Assembly: GCF_904849725.1 (NCBI RefSeq)
Contig: NC_058519.1
Location: 535,316,316 to 535,380,315, forward strand
DNA from: Hordeum vulgare subsp. vulgare
Taxonomy: Eukaryota; Streptophyta; Magnoliopsida; Poales; Poaceae
Reading direction: 5' to 3'
Length of the DNA: 64,000 bases
Position 1 is the stretch's first letter. Every line of letters begins with the position of its first letter. The notes below the pieces were generated by a model. The model ran no database searches, was not told the DNA's origin, and saw only the letters and a list, made by a program, of their open reading frames with translations. Below are positions 12,601 to 23,323 of the stretch, one piece after another. Position numbers and translations under genes: made by a program.

Positions 12601-12717
12601 TAGATTGGTGGTATAGAGATTGCTACAACGATTCTTGATCATCATGGCAACCGCGTAGCTCCTGAACCCCTGGCGGATTCCCTCCGAGAGCTCAACTCCA
12701 CCTTGTGGTAGCCCCAT
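9623..12717 (-). pseudogene. Gypsy gag-protease polyprotein, degenerate
   Basis: The minus-strand reading begins MGLPQGGVELSEGIRQGF at 12717. A proline/glutamine-rich linker follows at about 11900-11770 (PPQAQPPPAQASPQ), then the gag core at about 11150-10900. The core contains PDRTWLKNLPPNSINTW and LKERFIKNFQGTC, typical of Retrotrans_gag. After a K/E-rich region comes the aspartic protease segment YTLTKVLMDGGSSINIL near 9995, where DGG stands in place of the usual D-S/T-G; I know that variant from Tat-like elements. The C-terminal piece KIRSPYHALFGRPAYARFM precedes a stop at about 9620. Several frameshifts and stops separate the parts. Reverse transcriptase does not follow. The product would form virus-like particles and process itself, but this copy cannot. 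Confidence 0.75.
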
Positions 12718-12729
12718 GGTGGGCGCCTA
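12712..12729 (-). promoter_or_regulatory. Primer-binding site
   Basis: Four bases after the LTR end, the minus strand reads TAGGCGCCCACCATGGGG. This resembles the TGGCGCC-type tRNA-complementary priming sites of plant Gypsy elements, with one likely mutation (TA for TG). The initiating ATG of the gag reading overlaps it. Confidence 0.5.
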
Positions 12730-12733
12730 CTAT

Positions 12734-13237
12734 TGTGGTTTTGTCACGATAGGTGTCCTCGTGAACGGACTTAGTGGTGAGGCCATCGTCGCGATGTGGT
12801 GACTCGAAGGGGTTGATTGGAGACGAGAGACGAATTTACCGAGGTTCGGCCCCTCCAAAGGAGGTAAAAGCTTACGTCGTGCTTTTGTGTCTATATTGAT
12901 GGAGATCTCAATTACAAGGATGCAGAATGGCTAACCTAGCTCTCAAGGGTTTCTTACTTGATCTTTGTGGCTCCAGGTCTCTCCTTTATATATAGGTAGA
13001 GGCCTCGAGTTTACAATAGAGTTCGGGTCAAATATACGCTTGTGACTTACTACAATTCTATCTTATCTTACTTCCCAAGTTAGGAAAGCTTCTGGCGCCT
13101 TTTGCCTTCTCGGCCTTGAGTCACCATCTCCTAGTTTTGCGCCGCAAGGCGACTTATTAGATAAGTCCGCGTGTCCATCTTCTTGTTCCTTCTTTACAAC
13201 TTGACCTTGCCCCGTAGGACGAGTTATATCCCTGACA
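12734..13237 (-). mobile_element. 5' LTR of the minus-strand Gypsy element (504 bp)
   Basis: On the minus strand the LTR begins TGTCAGGGATATAACTCG at 13237 and ends AAACCACA at 12734, the usual TG...CA ends. A TATA-like CTATATATAAAGG lies at about 12985-12997 on that strand. The partner LTR is not in the window. The base-composition change at 13238 marks the element edge. Confidence 0.65.
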
Positions 13238-13436
13238 GTACCGATCTTATTTTTCCCGTTATTTTTAGTTAATTACAATAGATACCATGATTATCCTATT
13301 TTTGAATTTTTTTCATGCAATAAAATAGCGCCCAAAAATAATAGTTCTCCAAATGACTTGATTTTTTTTGTAGAATGTTTTCTTAATATTTGAGAATATC
13401 TTGCACTAAAAACACTGCAGGGAGTGTCCCACGTGG

Positions 13437-13489
13437 CCACTAGGCACCAGGGCGCGCCACCCCCACCACGCGCACCCTAGTGGGTAGTG
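13437..13489 (+). repeat. GC-rich inverted repeat, U3-like
   Basis: CCACTAGGCACCAGGG and later CCCTAGTGGG form opposing arms around a C-rich loop. The same design, with slightly different sequence, occurs in the 3' LTR of this element at 32943-32992. This suggests that 13238-13600 derives from a related LTR. Confidence 0.6.
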
Positions 13490-13965
13490 GGCCCCTCGGC
13501 CCCCTCACTTATCTCTTTAGCCCATGTCATCACCTACCTCCAGAAAAATTCACCATTGCCTTCTTTCCCGCCTTCTTGTTCTCAAACCCGCGAATTTCGA
13601 TCTCTTTGCTCGGAGCTCCATTTTTTAAACTGTTTAGGGGATTGCTCCTTGGTATGTAACTCCCCCACTCCTCCAATTAGTTTTTGTTTTACTGCCTTAT
13701 TGTTAGAGTAATTAACCACTCTAGGTTGATGAGCTTGCATGTTGAATTATTGAAGTTCCAAGTAATTTCAATGCTTGCTTTAGGCTCTATACATCCATAT
13801 AAGTAGTTGCTAGCATTCTTATGAAGTTTTGTTAACTTTGCTTTGTGACCCAAATTTTCAGAAATTTGTTCTTGGAAACTGAACTTCTTTAGGGGGATCT
13901 CATCCAAGAAGAATTCTAAGGGGGTTGTTGGTAAATCATCTGCTACTGGCATCACCACCCCGCGA

Positions 13966-14903
13966 TTGACGGAGGTCCGGACGTGCGAATGGCCACATAT
14001 TCCCTTTCTGGAGGAAGCCGGATTCCACCGTGAGTTTGTGCTATTCATGGCAAATGCTTGGTTAACCAACTTCATCACAGATGTGTGTGACCAACACCAT
14101 ATCCTCACTAATTCCTTCGTGCAAAACTTCTATTTTTTGAATAAGCATGATCCTCCTTCAGTACGGTTTAACTTATATTCTCAGACCCGTCAAATGTCGC
14201 TTATTGAATCTTGTGAGATATGTTTAATTCTCTCCGACGGGGAGTTAATAAATCCTAAGCCTAAGCCTGCTGAGTTTGAGGACTTCCTGCTTGCTTTAAT
14301 AGTGGGTGAGGGAAGAGGCGTGGCGAAAGCCACGACCAATAGCCTGAAGTTCCCTTCGGTGCATTACTTTGCTTTATTTGTCACGAAGTGTTTGACTGCG
14401 AGAGAGAAAGGCAGTATACTTAGCGCTCCACACCTTGACATTGTTCACCGTGCACTTTACAATGATCATACTTTTAACTTTGGAGCTACCATTGCACATC
14501 CTTTGCACTCTAACAGATCTAAGGGCAAAATCCATGGTGGTATTTATGCCACTCGCTTAGCGAGACGTCTTAACATTCCAATATGCCATGATGATTATAT
14601 TTTACCACGTAATTATTTAGACCATCAGGCTATGGTGGCTCACCACTTTATTCACCATGTTGATTTTTTGATAATATTCGTTACAACTTGGTTTTAAGTG
14701 AGGAAACATGTGATATTATTCTGTTGCCTGCACCTGCCTTGTTTGATTCTATTGCTAGGAACGGATATAGGATTGTGCGTGAGGACATTGTTGCCTACCG
14801 GAATGCCCAAGCAGCGGCAGAGGAGGAGCCCCAGGAATGGGACCCGCAGGTGCCGCCACCCGAGCACTTCTACATTCGACCGAACGGCTACTATGGGTGG
14901 TGA
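13966..14903 (+). pseudogene. ATHILA ORF1-like protein, one frameshift
   Basis: The reading contains EVRTCEWPHIPFLEEAGFH, a central FPSVHYFALFVTKCL, then FNFGATIAHPLHSNRSKG, KIHGGIYATRLARRLNI and PRNYLDHQAMVAHHF. That is the pattern of the plant ATHILA ORF-1 family (PF03078). After codon ~230 the frame shifts inside a run of six T (14666-14671). The second frame continues NIRYNLVLSEETCDIILLPA through an acidic AAEEEPQEWDP stretch to GYYGW-stop at 14903. Reading both frames together gives about 312 residues with no other break, so the copy is damaged only lightly. The function of ORF1 in Athila-type elements is unproven; a gag-like structural role is usually assumed. The start at 13966 is the first ATG in frame, but the open frame extends a few codons upstream. 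Confidence 0.75.
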
Positions 14904-17010
14904 TTACCAAGCTAGGCGTAAAGCCTAAGCTTAGGGGAGTACATGTTTCCACCGACTTTACATTCATGTTCACACATTCTAGTTCTCGGTGTTCACACTT
15001 TTGCATTATACTATCCATGTTAGATTTGTTTTTTTCTTGTCTTCTTCTTGTGTGTTTGAAAATTTCGGAAAATCCAAAAATATTTCTCGTTTCTTTTCGG
15101 TTTTTCTTTCTAGCGTAAGTTTGTTGTAGTATTAATAGAAAACCCAAAAGATTTCTATTTTCTTCTTTTCCTTGTTGGGAGATTTCTCATTTAAATATTT
15201 TTTCTTGCTTTTTTCCTTCGTTAATTTGCTTTCTTATAGAAAAACTAAAAACTCCAAAAATATTTCAGTGTGTTTCTCTAATTTTTTTCCTTTTATTGAG
15301 TCGTACCCACGGGGGAAGACCATGATGAAAATGTTGAGTGGCTCTCATATGCATTCTTATTGATCTAATAAAGAACCCATATTATTTTGTCTTCTCCTTT
15401 TGAATAAAATGTTGCAGATTCTAGCTTAGTCCATGACACTCTTGCACTATTATTATTTTCATATCATTCGGTCATGCAAGTGAAAGGAAATAATGACTAT
15501 ATTTGATGAAGTGACTGTGGCACAGAAAAGCGGGTATGAACTCAACATGTCTTTGTTTTTGTAAATATGTTTAGATCACTAGCCATGATTTAGGGTATTA
15601 TGACCAAACATGTTTGCAATGACAATTAGAGATTATAGTTGTTCATTCCATGCATAAGTAGCTAGGAGTGGATAATGATTTATCTTGGATGTCAACATGC
15701 ATGCATTAAAATGGTTGGGATGTAGTATGATGATATGGTATCTTCCTCTAAATGTTTGAGTGGCTTGACTTGGCGCATGTTCATGCATGTAGTTGAATCA
15801 TAACCAACATAGCCTCCACGATATTTACGTTCATGGTGTTTATATCTTACTCATGCTAGTATGCAATGATAATTATTTATAGGCATCTCCATGACCGTTT
15901 TCGCTCTCTATCTGGTCGTTTCTCAACCTATTTGCTAGCCTTCGCCTATAGTAACCGGTAATACTGCTTGTGCATCAAAATCCTTAAACCAACATTATTC
16001 CAGATGAGTCCACTATATCTACCTATATGCGGTATTACCTTGCTGTTCCAAGCAAATTTGCATGTGCCACCTCTAATATTTCAAATGAGCATCTGTTTTG
16101 TGTGTCTGGACCGCTCATGGAGCGACAAGGGGCAGTCAGTATCTTCCATGCTAAGAGGATTATTCTCATGATGAGTGTTTATTCACTCGTCCTTGCACAA
16201 GAGGATCCGGTAAAAAGGGATTCCGAGTCCCGAAATCAAAAATCGCAAATAATTAAACAAAACCCCCCTGGAATATTGATGGTATGGACGACACCGTGGA
16301 TTCGGCTAGCCATGGAGTCTGTTTGTTGGTGGAGGGGTAGTAAACCTTTACTTTTACCGCTTGGGAACCTCCATTAATTTGTTTAGCATGGAAGACATTG
16401 ATAACCCTAGGTCGTAATGTTGACAGGAAGGGTGTACCTCACAAAATTATTCATCTCTGATTTTCGTTGTGATCTCTCATACGGCTGCAAATCCTTGCTT
16501 CCGTGTGTGAAGGGACTTTCCATTTAATTTTATGTTATTTTATTTTTATGTTGATTCATCACCTTCTCAAATATGTACCAGACCCGAGAGCACTAATGTT
16601 ATCCTTATGCATTGTGTCTAGTTAAACGTTGTATGCATCATGAGTCGATCTCCTCTACCATGAATTACAATGTCTAGTCACTGCTTGAACTTTGGAGGTG
16701 CTCTGCATTTATGTTTTGCGGTCTCAAAAAGGGCCAGCGAGATACCACTATTGTCATATTATATCATGATTGTTTTGACAAAGTGTTGATGTTTGAGTTA
16801 TCTTATTATTGCTCGCTAGTTGATTATGCCATTGATATGAGCTAATATAGTTTCTAAGAGTTATTGTCGATATGGTTAGTCATGTTTTATGCTGAAAACT
16901 TGGGTGCTCTCTAAGCGTATACATGTAAACACGAACAAAAGAGTTCATAAAAACTTTCCTTTTTCACTTTCAGTTTGTCAACTGAATTGCTTGAAGACAA
17001 GCAATGGGTT
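14904..17010 (+). other. Long non-coding 3' region with an extra polypurine-like tract
   Basis: No coding region is supported. Right after the ORF1 stop, AAGCTTAGGGGAG (14927-14939) is nearly identical to the true polypurine tract AAGCTTGGGGGAG at 17011. The rest is T-rich and punctuated by GTCGTACCCACGGG-like short motifs. Confidence 0.6.
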
Positions 17011-17023
17011 AAGCTTGGGGGAG
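17011..17023 (+). promoter_or_regulatory. Polypurine tract of the Athila-like element
   Basis: AAGCTTGGGGGAG lies one base before the LTR start TGATACG (17025). This is the expected position for the plus-strand primer of reverse transcription. Confidence 0.8.
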
Positions 17024-17024
17024 T

Positions 17025-17256
17025 TGATACGTCTCCATCGTATCTACTATTCTTAATGCTTTTTCTCTTGTTTTGGACTTTAATTTGCATGATTTGAATG
17101 AAACTAACTTGGACTAACGATGTTTTCAGCGGAACTACCATGGTGTTGAATTTTGTGCAGAAATAGAAGTTCTCAGAATTGCACGAAACTTTCTGGAGAT
17201 TTTTTGTGAAATAAAAGAAAATTAATAGAAGCAATTACCACTTGAGGAGGGCCAGG
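17025..17256 (+). mobile_element. Athila-like 3' LTR, left part
   Basis: It begins TGATACGTCTCCATCG and matches the start of the solo LTR at 58641 (TGATACGTCTCCGTCG). It stops at the TSD CCAGG (17252-17256), where the Copia element entered. Confidence 0.8.
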
Positions 17257-18855
17257 TGTTGGGAACGTCGCATGGGAAACAAAAACTTTCCTACGCGCAC
17301 ACAAGATCTATCCATGGTGAGGACCATCTATGAGAGGAAAGATTGTATCTACATCTCCTTGTAGATCTCTAAGCGGAAGCGTTAAAGAACACAATTGATG
17401 TAGTGGTACGTCTTCGCAATCCAATCATGATCCGTCCCACGAACTCCCGATCGAGCACCGAATGGACGGCACCTCCGCTTTCAGCACACGTACATCTCGA
17501 TGACGTCTCCGCCTCCTCGATCCAGCGAGTGAGGGCGGAGTGGTAGATGAGTTCTCCAGCAACACGACGTCATGGTGGCGACGGTGGTGGTGTTATCCCA
17601 GCAGGGCTACGCCTAGCGCCACCGAAACTGCAAACGGAGGAGAAAACGATCTAGGGAGAGAGAGGGGCGCCAAGGGCTTCGTGTGTGCTCTTGGGACGCC
17701 CCTCCCCTCTATGTATAGGTGGAGGGGCGTGGGGAACAGCCCTCCAAGCCCTACTATGCAGCCAAGGGGGGAGGAGGTGCAATCCTAGTCCCCCTCCTTC
17801 CCTTCCATACAAAGGTGGACTTTCCACCTTTCCCAACTACATGGGCCTTAAGGGACTTGTCCGATTGGCCCAATAAGTCCACGATGTCTCCCTTCAGCCC
17901 CATGCAAACCCTTGGGACGTGGTAGAACCCTTGGTGGACTTCTGGAATCCTCCAGCAGTTTCCGGAACCTTCTAGAAGCTTCCCGGTACAATACCGCAAA
18001 AACCCAAAACTTTCCAGTAGCCAAACTATGACTTACCATACATAAATTTTTACCTCCAGACCATTTGGGAGGTCCTCATGATGTTCGGGATCTCATCCGG
18101 GACTCCGAACAACTTTCGGTTACCATCACACATAACTCATTAATACCAAATCGTCACCGAACCTTAAGTGTGTAGACCGTGCGGGTTCAAGAACTATGCA
18201 GACATGATCGAGACACTCTCTGTCCAATAACCAATTGCGGGACCTCGATGTCCATATTGGCTCCTACATATTCTATGAAGATCTTTATCGGTCGAACCAC
18301 GATGTCAAGGATTCCATCAATCCCGTATACAATTCCCTTTGTCTATAGGTATGTTACTTGCCCGAGATTCGAGCGTCGATATCTCCATACCTAGTTCAAT
18401 CTCATTTCCGGCAAGTCTCTTTACTCGTTCCATAATACGAGATCCCATGACTAACTCCTTAGTCACATTGCTTGCAAGGCTTATTGTGATGTTATATTAC
18501 CGAGTGGGCCCCGAGATACCTCTCCTTCACACGGAGTGACAAATCCCAGTCTTGACATGCAGAAAACAGTAGCAATAAACTAACATGATCATATGCTATG
18601 TTCATAGTTTGGATCTTGACTGTCACATCATTCTCCTAATGATGTGATCCCATTATCAAACGACATATCATGTCTATGGCCAGTAAACCGTGACCATCTT
18701 TGATCAACGAGCTAGTCCTTCTGTTGTCTATGTATCCACACATGTATTTGAGTTTCCAATCGATACAATTCTAGCATGGATAATAAACGATTATCATGAA
18801 CAAGGAAATATAATAATAGCAATTTTATTATTGCCTCTAGGGCATATTTCCAATA
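17257..18855 (-). mobile_element. Copia 3' LTR (left copy), 1.6 kb
   Basis: Its outer end is TGTTGGG and its inner end mutated CCAATA (expected CCAACA). Compared with the other LTR it lacks 148 bp at 18552-18555, flanked by TTGA in the longer copy, and about 21 bp near 18720. A TATA-like CTATACATAGAGG lies at about 17707-17719 on the minus strand. Confidence 0.85.
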
Positions 18856-18870
18856 GCCTTCCACTTGTAG
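18856..18870 (-). promoter_or_regulatory. Copia polypurine tract region
   Basis: The minus strand reads ACAAGTGGAAGGC directly before the 3' LTR. Related Angela-type elements have AAGTGGGAGAC at this spot, so this tract is mutated. Confidence 0.5.
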
Positions 18871-18899
18871 TAGAGTCAATAATCTAGTTCACATCTCTA

Positions 18900-21800
18900 T
18901 GTGATTGCAATGAATCTAACACCCATACGGTTCTGGGGTTTGATCATGTCTTTCTTGTGAGAGAGGTTTTAGTCAACGGGTCCGAAACATTCACATTCGT
19001 GTGTACTTCACAAATCTCTATGTCATATTGTAGATCCTTCTACCATGCTTCACTTGTAACAATTCTAAACGACTGCTCCACTATACGAATCTGGTTTAAT
19101 ACTCAGAGTTATCCGGATTAGTGTCAAAGCTTGCATCGACGTAACCCTTTATGAAAAAATCATTTATCACCTCCATAATCGAGAAACATTCCTTAGTCCA
19201 CTAGTTACTAAGGATAACTTTGACCGATGTCCAGTGATCCATTCCTAGATTACTCTTGTACCCCTTCACAGACTCATGGCAAGGCACATATCAGGTGCGG
19301 TACACAACATGTCATACTATAGAGCCTATGGATAAGGCATAGGGCATGACCTTCGTCCTTTCTCTTTCTTCTTTCGTGGTCGAGCATTGGGTCTTACTCA
19401 AATTCAAACCTTACAATATAGTCAAGAACTCCTTTTTTGAATGATCCATTTTGAACTCCTTCAAAACATGTCAAGGTATGTATTCATCGAAAGTTTTTAT
19501 CAAGCGTCTTGATCTATCTCCATAGATCTTGATGCTCAACGTTCAGGTAGGCTTAATTCAGGTTTTCCTTTGAAACACACTTTTCAAAAAACCATATATG
19601 CTTTCCAGAAATTCTACATCATTTCTGATCAACAATATGTCAACCACATATACTCATCAGAAATTTTATAGTGCTCCCACTCACTTTCTTGGAAATACAA
19701 GTTTCTCATAAACCTTGTATAAACCCAAAAGCTTTGATCATCTCATCAAATCGTATATTTCCAAATCCAGATGCTTGGTCCAGTCCATAGAAGGATCGTT
19801 GGAGCTTGCATACTTGTTAGCATCCTTAGGATCGAAAAAACCTTTTGGTTGTATCACATACAACCTTTCCTCAAAGAAATCGTCGAGGAAACAATGTTTT
19901 GTCATCCTATCTGCAAGATTTCATAATAAATAATGCAGCAACTACTAACTTAATTCCAACACACTTTAGCATCGCTACTGGTGAGAATGTCTCATCGTAG
20001 TCAACTCCTTGAACTTGTCGGAAACATCTTTGCGACAAGTCGAGCTTTCTTAATGGTGAAGTTTACCATCATCGTCTGTCTTCCTTTTAAAGATCCTCTT
20101 GTACTTAATAGACATACAACCATCAAGTAGTTCTTCGAAAGTCTACAATTAGTTTTCATACATGGATCCTGTCTCGGATTTCATTGCCTTCACCCATTCA
20201 TCAGAATTCGGGCCCACCATCGCTTCTCCATAGCTCGTAGGTTCATTGTTGTCCAGCAACATGACCTCCAAGACAGGATTACCGTACCAATCTGGAGCAG
20301 TATGCGTCCTTGTCGACCTATGAGGTTTGGTAGTAACTTAATCCGAAGCTTTGTGATCACCATCATCAATTTCCACTTGAACTAGTGTAGGAGCCACAAG
20401 AACAATTTCCTGCGCCCTTCTACTCTCTGGTTGAACTGATGGTTCAATAACCTCATCAAGTTCCACCATCCTCCCACTCAATTCTTTTGAGAGAAACTCT
20501 TCCTTGAGAAAGGACCCTTTTCTAGAAACAAACACTTTACTTTCGGATCTGAGATAGGAGGTATTCCCAACCGTTTTGGGTATCCTATGAAGATGCATTT
20601 ATGCGCTTTGGGTTTGAGCTTATCACGCTGAAACTTTTTCACGTAAGCATCGCAACCCCAAACTTTTAAGAAACGACATCTTAGGTTTCTCCAAACCATA
20701 GTTCATACGGTATCATCTCAACAAAATTACGTGGTGCCCTATTTAAAGTGAATGACGTCGTCCCTAATGCCTAACCCAAAAACGATAGTGGTAATTCGAT
20801 AAGAGACATCATAGTATGCACCATATCCAATTGGGCGCGGCTATGACGTTCGGACACACCATCACACTATGGTGTTCCACGTGGCATGACTTGCGAAACA
20901 ATTTTCATATTGTCTTAAATGTTTACCAAACTCGCAACTCAAGTATATATTTATCCCCACGATCACATCGTAGACATATTATCCTCTTGTCACGACGATC
21001 TTCAACCTCACTCTGAAATTTCTTTGAACTTTTCAATATTTCAGACTTTGTCATTCATCAAGCAAATACACCTGTAGCTACTCAAATCATTAGTGAAGTA
21101 AGAACATAACGATATCTAGTGCGTGCCTCATCACCCATTGGACTACATACATCAAAATGTATTATTTCCAACAAGTCACTTGCTCGTTCCATCTCATTGA
21201 AAATGAGGCCTTCAGTCATCTTGCCAACATGGCATGATTTGCATGTCTCAAGTGATTCAAAATCAATTCAGTCTAAAAAATTCATGTGCATGGAGTTTCT
21301 TCATGCATTTATACAAATAGGCATGGTTCGCATGTCTCAAACGATTCAAAAACGAGTGAGTCCAAAGATCCATCAGCATGGAACTTGTTCATGCATTTTA
21401 TACCAATATGACTCAACGGCAGTGCCACAAGTAAGTGGTACTATCATTACTACTTTGTATCTTTTGGCATCAATATTATGAACATGTGTATCACTACGAT
21501 CGAGATTCAATAAACCATTCATTTTAGGTGCAAGACCATTGAAGATATCATTCAAGTAAACAGAGTAACCATTATTCTCTTTAAATGAGTAACCATATTG
21601 CAATAAACACAATCTAATCATGTCTATGCTCAACGCAAACACGAAATAACAATTATTTATGTTCAACACTAATCCCAATGGTGGAGGGAGCATGTGATGT
21701 TTGATCACATCGACCTTCGAATTACTTCCGACACAAATCGTCACCTCACCCTTTCTAGTATCCATTTGTTTCATAGCTATAATTTTGAGTTACTAACACT

Positions 21801-22680
21801 TAGCAACTGAACCGGTATCTAATACCCCGGTGCTACTAGGAGTACCAGCAAGGTACACATCAATATCACGTATATCCAATATACTTTCGTCGACTTTGCG
21901 AGCCTTCTTATCTACCAAGTACCTTGGGTAGTTCCGCTTCAGTGACCGTTCCCCTCATCACAGAAGCACTTAGTATTGGGTTTGGGTTCGACCATGGATT
22001 TCTTTACTACAGTGGCAACAAATTTTCCATTCATGCAGTATCCCTTCTTTCCCTTGCCCTTCTTGAAACTAGTGGTTTTACTAACCATCAACAATTGATG
22101 CTCCTACTTTATTTCTACTTTTGCGGTGTCAAATATCGCGAATAACTCAGGGGTCATCTTGTGTGTCCTTGATATGCTATAATTCATCATGAAGCTCCAG
22201 TAGCTTGGTGGTAGTGACTTTGGAGAACTATGTCAATCACTATCTTATCTGGAAGATCAACTCCCACTTGATTCAAGCGATTGTAGTACTCAGACAATCT
22301 TAGCACATGCTCAACGATTGAGCTTTTATCCCTTACTTTGTAGACAAAGAATCTTGTCGGAGGTCTCATACCTCTCAACACGGGCACAAGCCTGAAATCC
22401 AAATCTTAGCTCTTGGAACATCTTATATGTTCTGCGACGTTCAGAAACGCCTTAGGCGCCTCAATTCTAAGTTGTTAAGCATTACACACTGAACTATCAC
22501 GTAGTCATCAAAAATGTGGATGTCAGATGTTCGCAACATCCACACACAATGCTCAGGGGGTAGCACACCGAGAGGTGCATTAAGGACATAAGCCTTCTGT
22601 GCAGCAATGAGGACAATCCTCAGTTTACTGACCCAGTCCACATAATTTCTACTATCATATTTCAACTAAGTTTTCTCTAG
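18900..22680 (-). pseudogene. Copia gag-pol polyprotein, heavily degenerate
   Basis: Minus-strand blocks run N to C. The gag starts near 22665 with NYVDWVSKLRIVLIAAQKAY. The UBN2-type segment LRLSEYYNRLNQVGVDLP lies at 22187-22330. The basic stretch KTTSFKKGKGKKG near 22070 is followed by the aspartic protease GVLDTGSVAKC with intact DTG at 21811-21819. Pre-integrase and integrase segments TCKSCHVGKMTEG and RASDLLEIIHFDVCSPMG lie at about 21130-21250. The integrase C-terminus LKVWGCDAYVKKFQRDKLK is at 20580-20660, and the reverse transcriptase entry NNEPTSYGEAMVGPNSDEW lies at about 20190-20260. Everything left of about 20000 is too decayed for confident RNase H. This is the usual Copia gene order (PR-INT-RT). 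Many stops, frameshifts and an 89-bp tandem duplication make it inactive. Confidence 0.85.
21231..21408 (-). repeat. 89-bp tandem duplication inside Copia pol
   Basis: Unit one (21231-21319) begins GGCATGATTTGCATGTCTCA and unit two (21320-21408) begins GGCATGGTTCGCATGTCTCA. Both end TTATAC(A/C)AATA. The units have diverged. The length is not a multiple of three, so the duplication shifts the frame near the integrase zinc-binding region. Confidence 0.75.
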
Positions 22681-23253
22681 GAACATATCAAAAACAGTGG
22701 AGCTACAGCGCAAGCTACAACATAATTTGCAAAGAAATATTGACTATGTTCATGATAATAAGTTCAATTAATCATATTACTTAAGAACTCCCACTCAAAT
22801 TGACATCCCTCTAGTCATTCGAGTGATACATGATCCAAATTCACCAAGTCAAGTCCGATCATCATGTGAGTTAAGTTGAATTCAATGGTGAACATCTCTA
22901 TGTTGATCATATCTACTATATGACTCATGTTCGAACTTTTGGTCTCTTGTGTTCCAAGGCGATGTATGTACATGCTAGGCTCGTCAAGTTTAAACTTCTT
23001 CAAGGACCGCCAAGGTCAAATCCGATTCAACTAAAGTTGGACAAACAGACACCCGCCAGTCATCTTTATTCAAGAAGTTGCATGTTAGCCGATGAAACCG
23101 GTCTCTCGTAAGCATACGAGTAATGTTGGTCTGGGCCGCTTCATCCAAAAATACCGCCAAATCAATAAAAGTCTATGGACGGCAGCATTATGAATATCAA
23201 CACCCACAAACTCCTTTGTGTTCTACTCAAGATGTCATCTATGCATATACCAA

Positions 23254-23267
23254 GCTCGTGATGTCAC
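23254..23267 (-). promoter_or_regulatory. Degenerate Copia primer-binding site
   Basis: Immediately inside the 5' LTR the minus strand reads TGACATCACGAGC. The expected initiator-tRNA-Met site is TGGTATCAGAGC, so this copy carries substitutions and one inserted base. Confidence 0.5.
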
Positions 23268-23323
23268 TGTTGGGAATGTCGCATGGGAAACAAAAAATTT
23301 CCTACACGCACACAAATTCTTCT
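23268..23323 (-). mobile_element. Copia 5' LTR, left fragment
   Basis: TGTTGGGAATGTCGCATGGG matches the outer end of the left LTR at 17257. It runs only 45-56 bp before the nested Gypsy LTR at 23324. Confidence 0.85.

Larger units (their letters stand above)
5985..13237 (-). mobile_element. Gypsy (Tat/Grande-like) element with antisense ORF, left-truncated
   Basis: Gag-protease is on the minus strand and starts at the right. The order from right to left is LTR (12734-13237), primer-binding site, gag, protease, a spacer without reverse transcriptase, RNase H or integrase, and then an opposite-strand intron-containing ORF (5985-8460). The left LTR is missing; the element ends abruptly near 5985 against an oppositely oriented ORF remnant. 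An additional ORF in antisense between pol and the 3' LTR is an established feature of Grande/RIRE2-like Gypsy elements, which supports treating both parts as one element. The lack of reverse transcriptase could be an internal deletion or a non-autonomous design. Confidence 0.6.
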
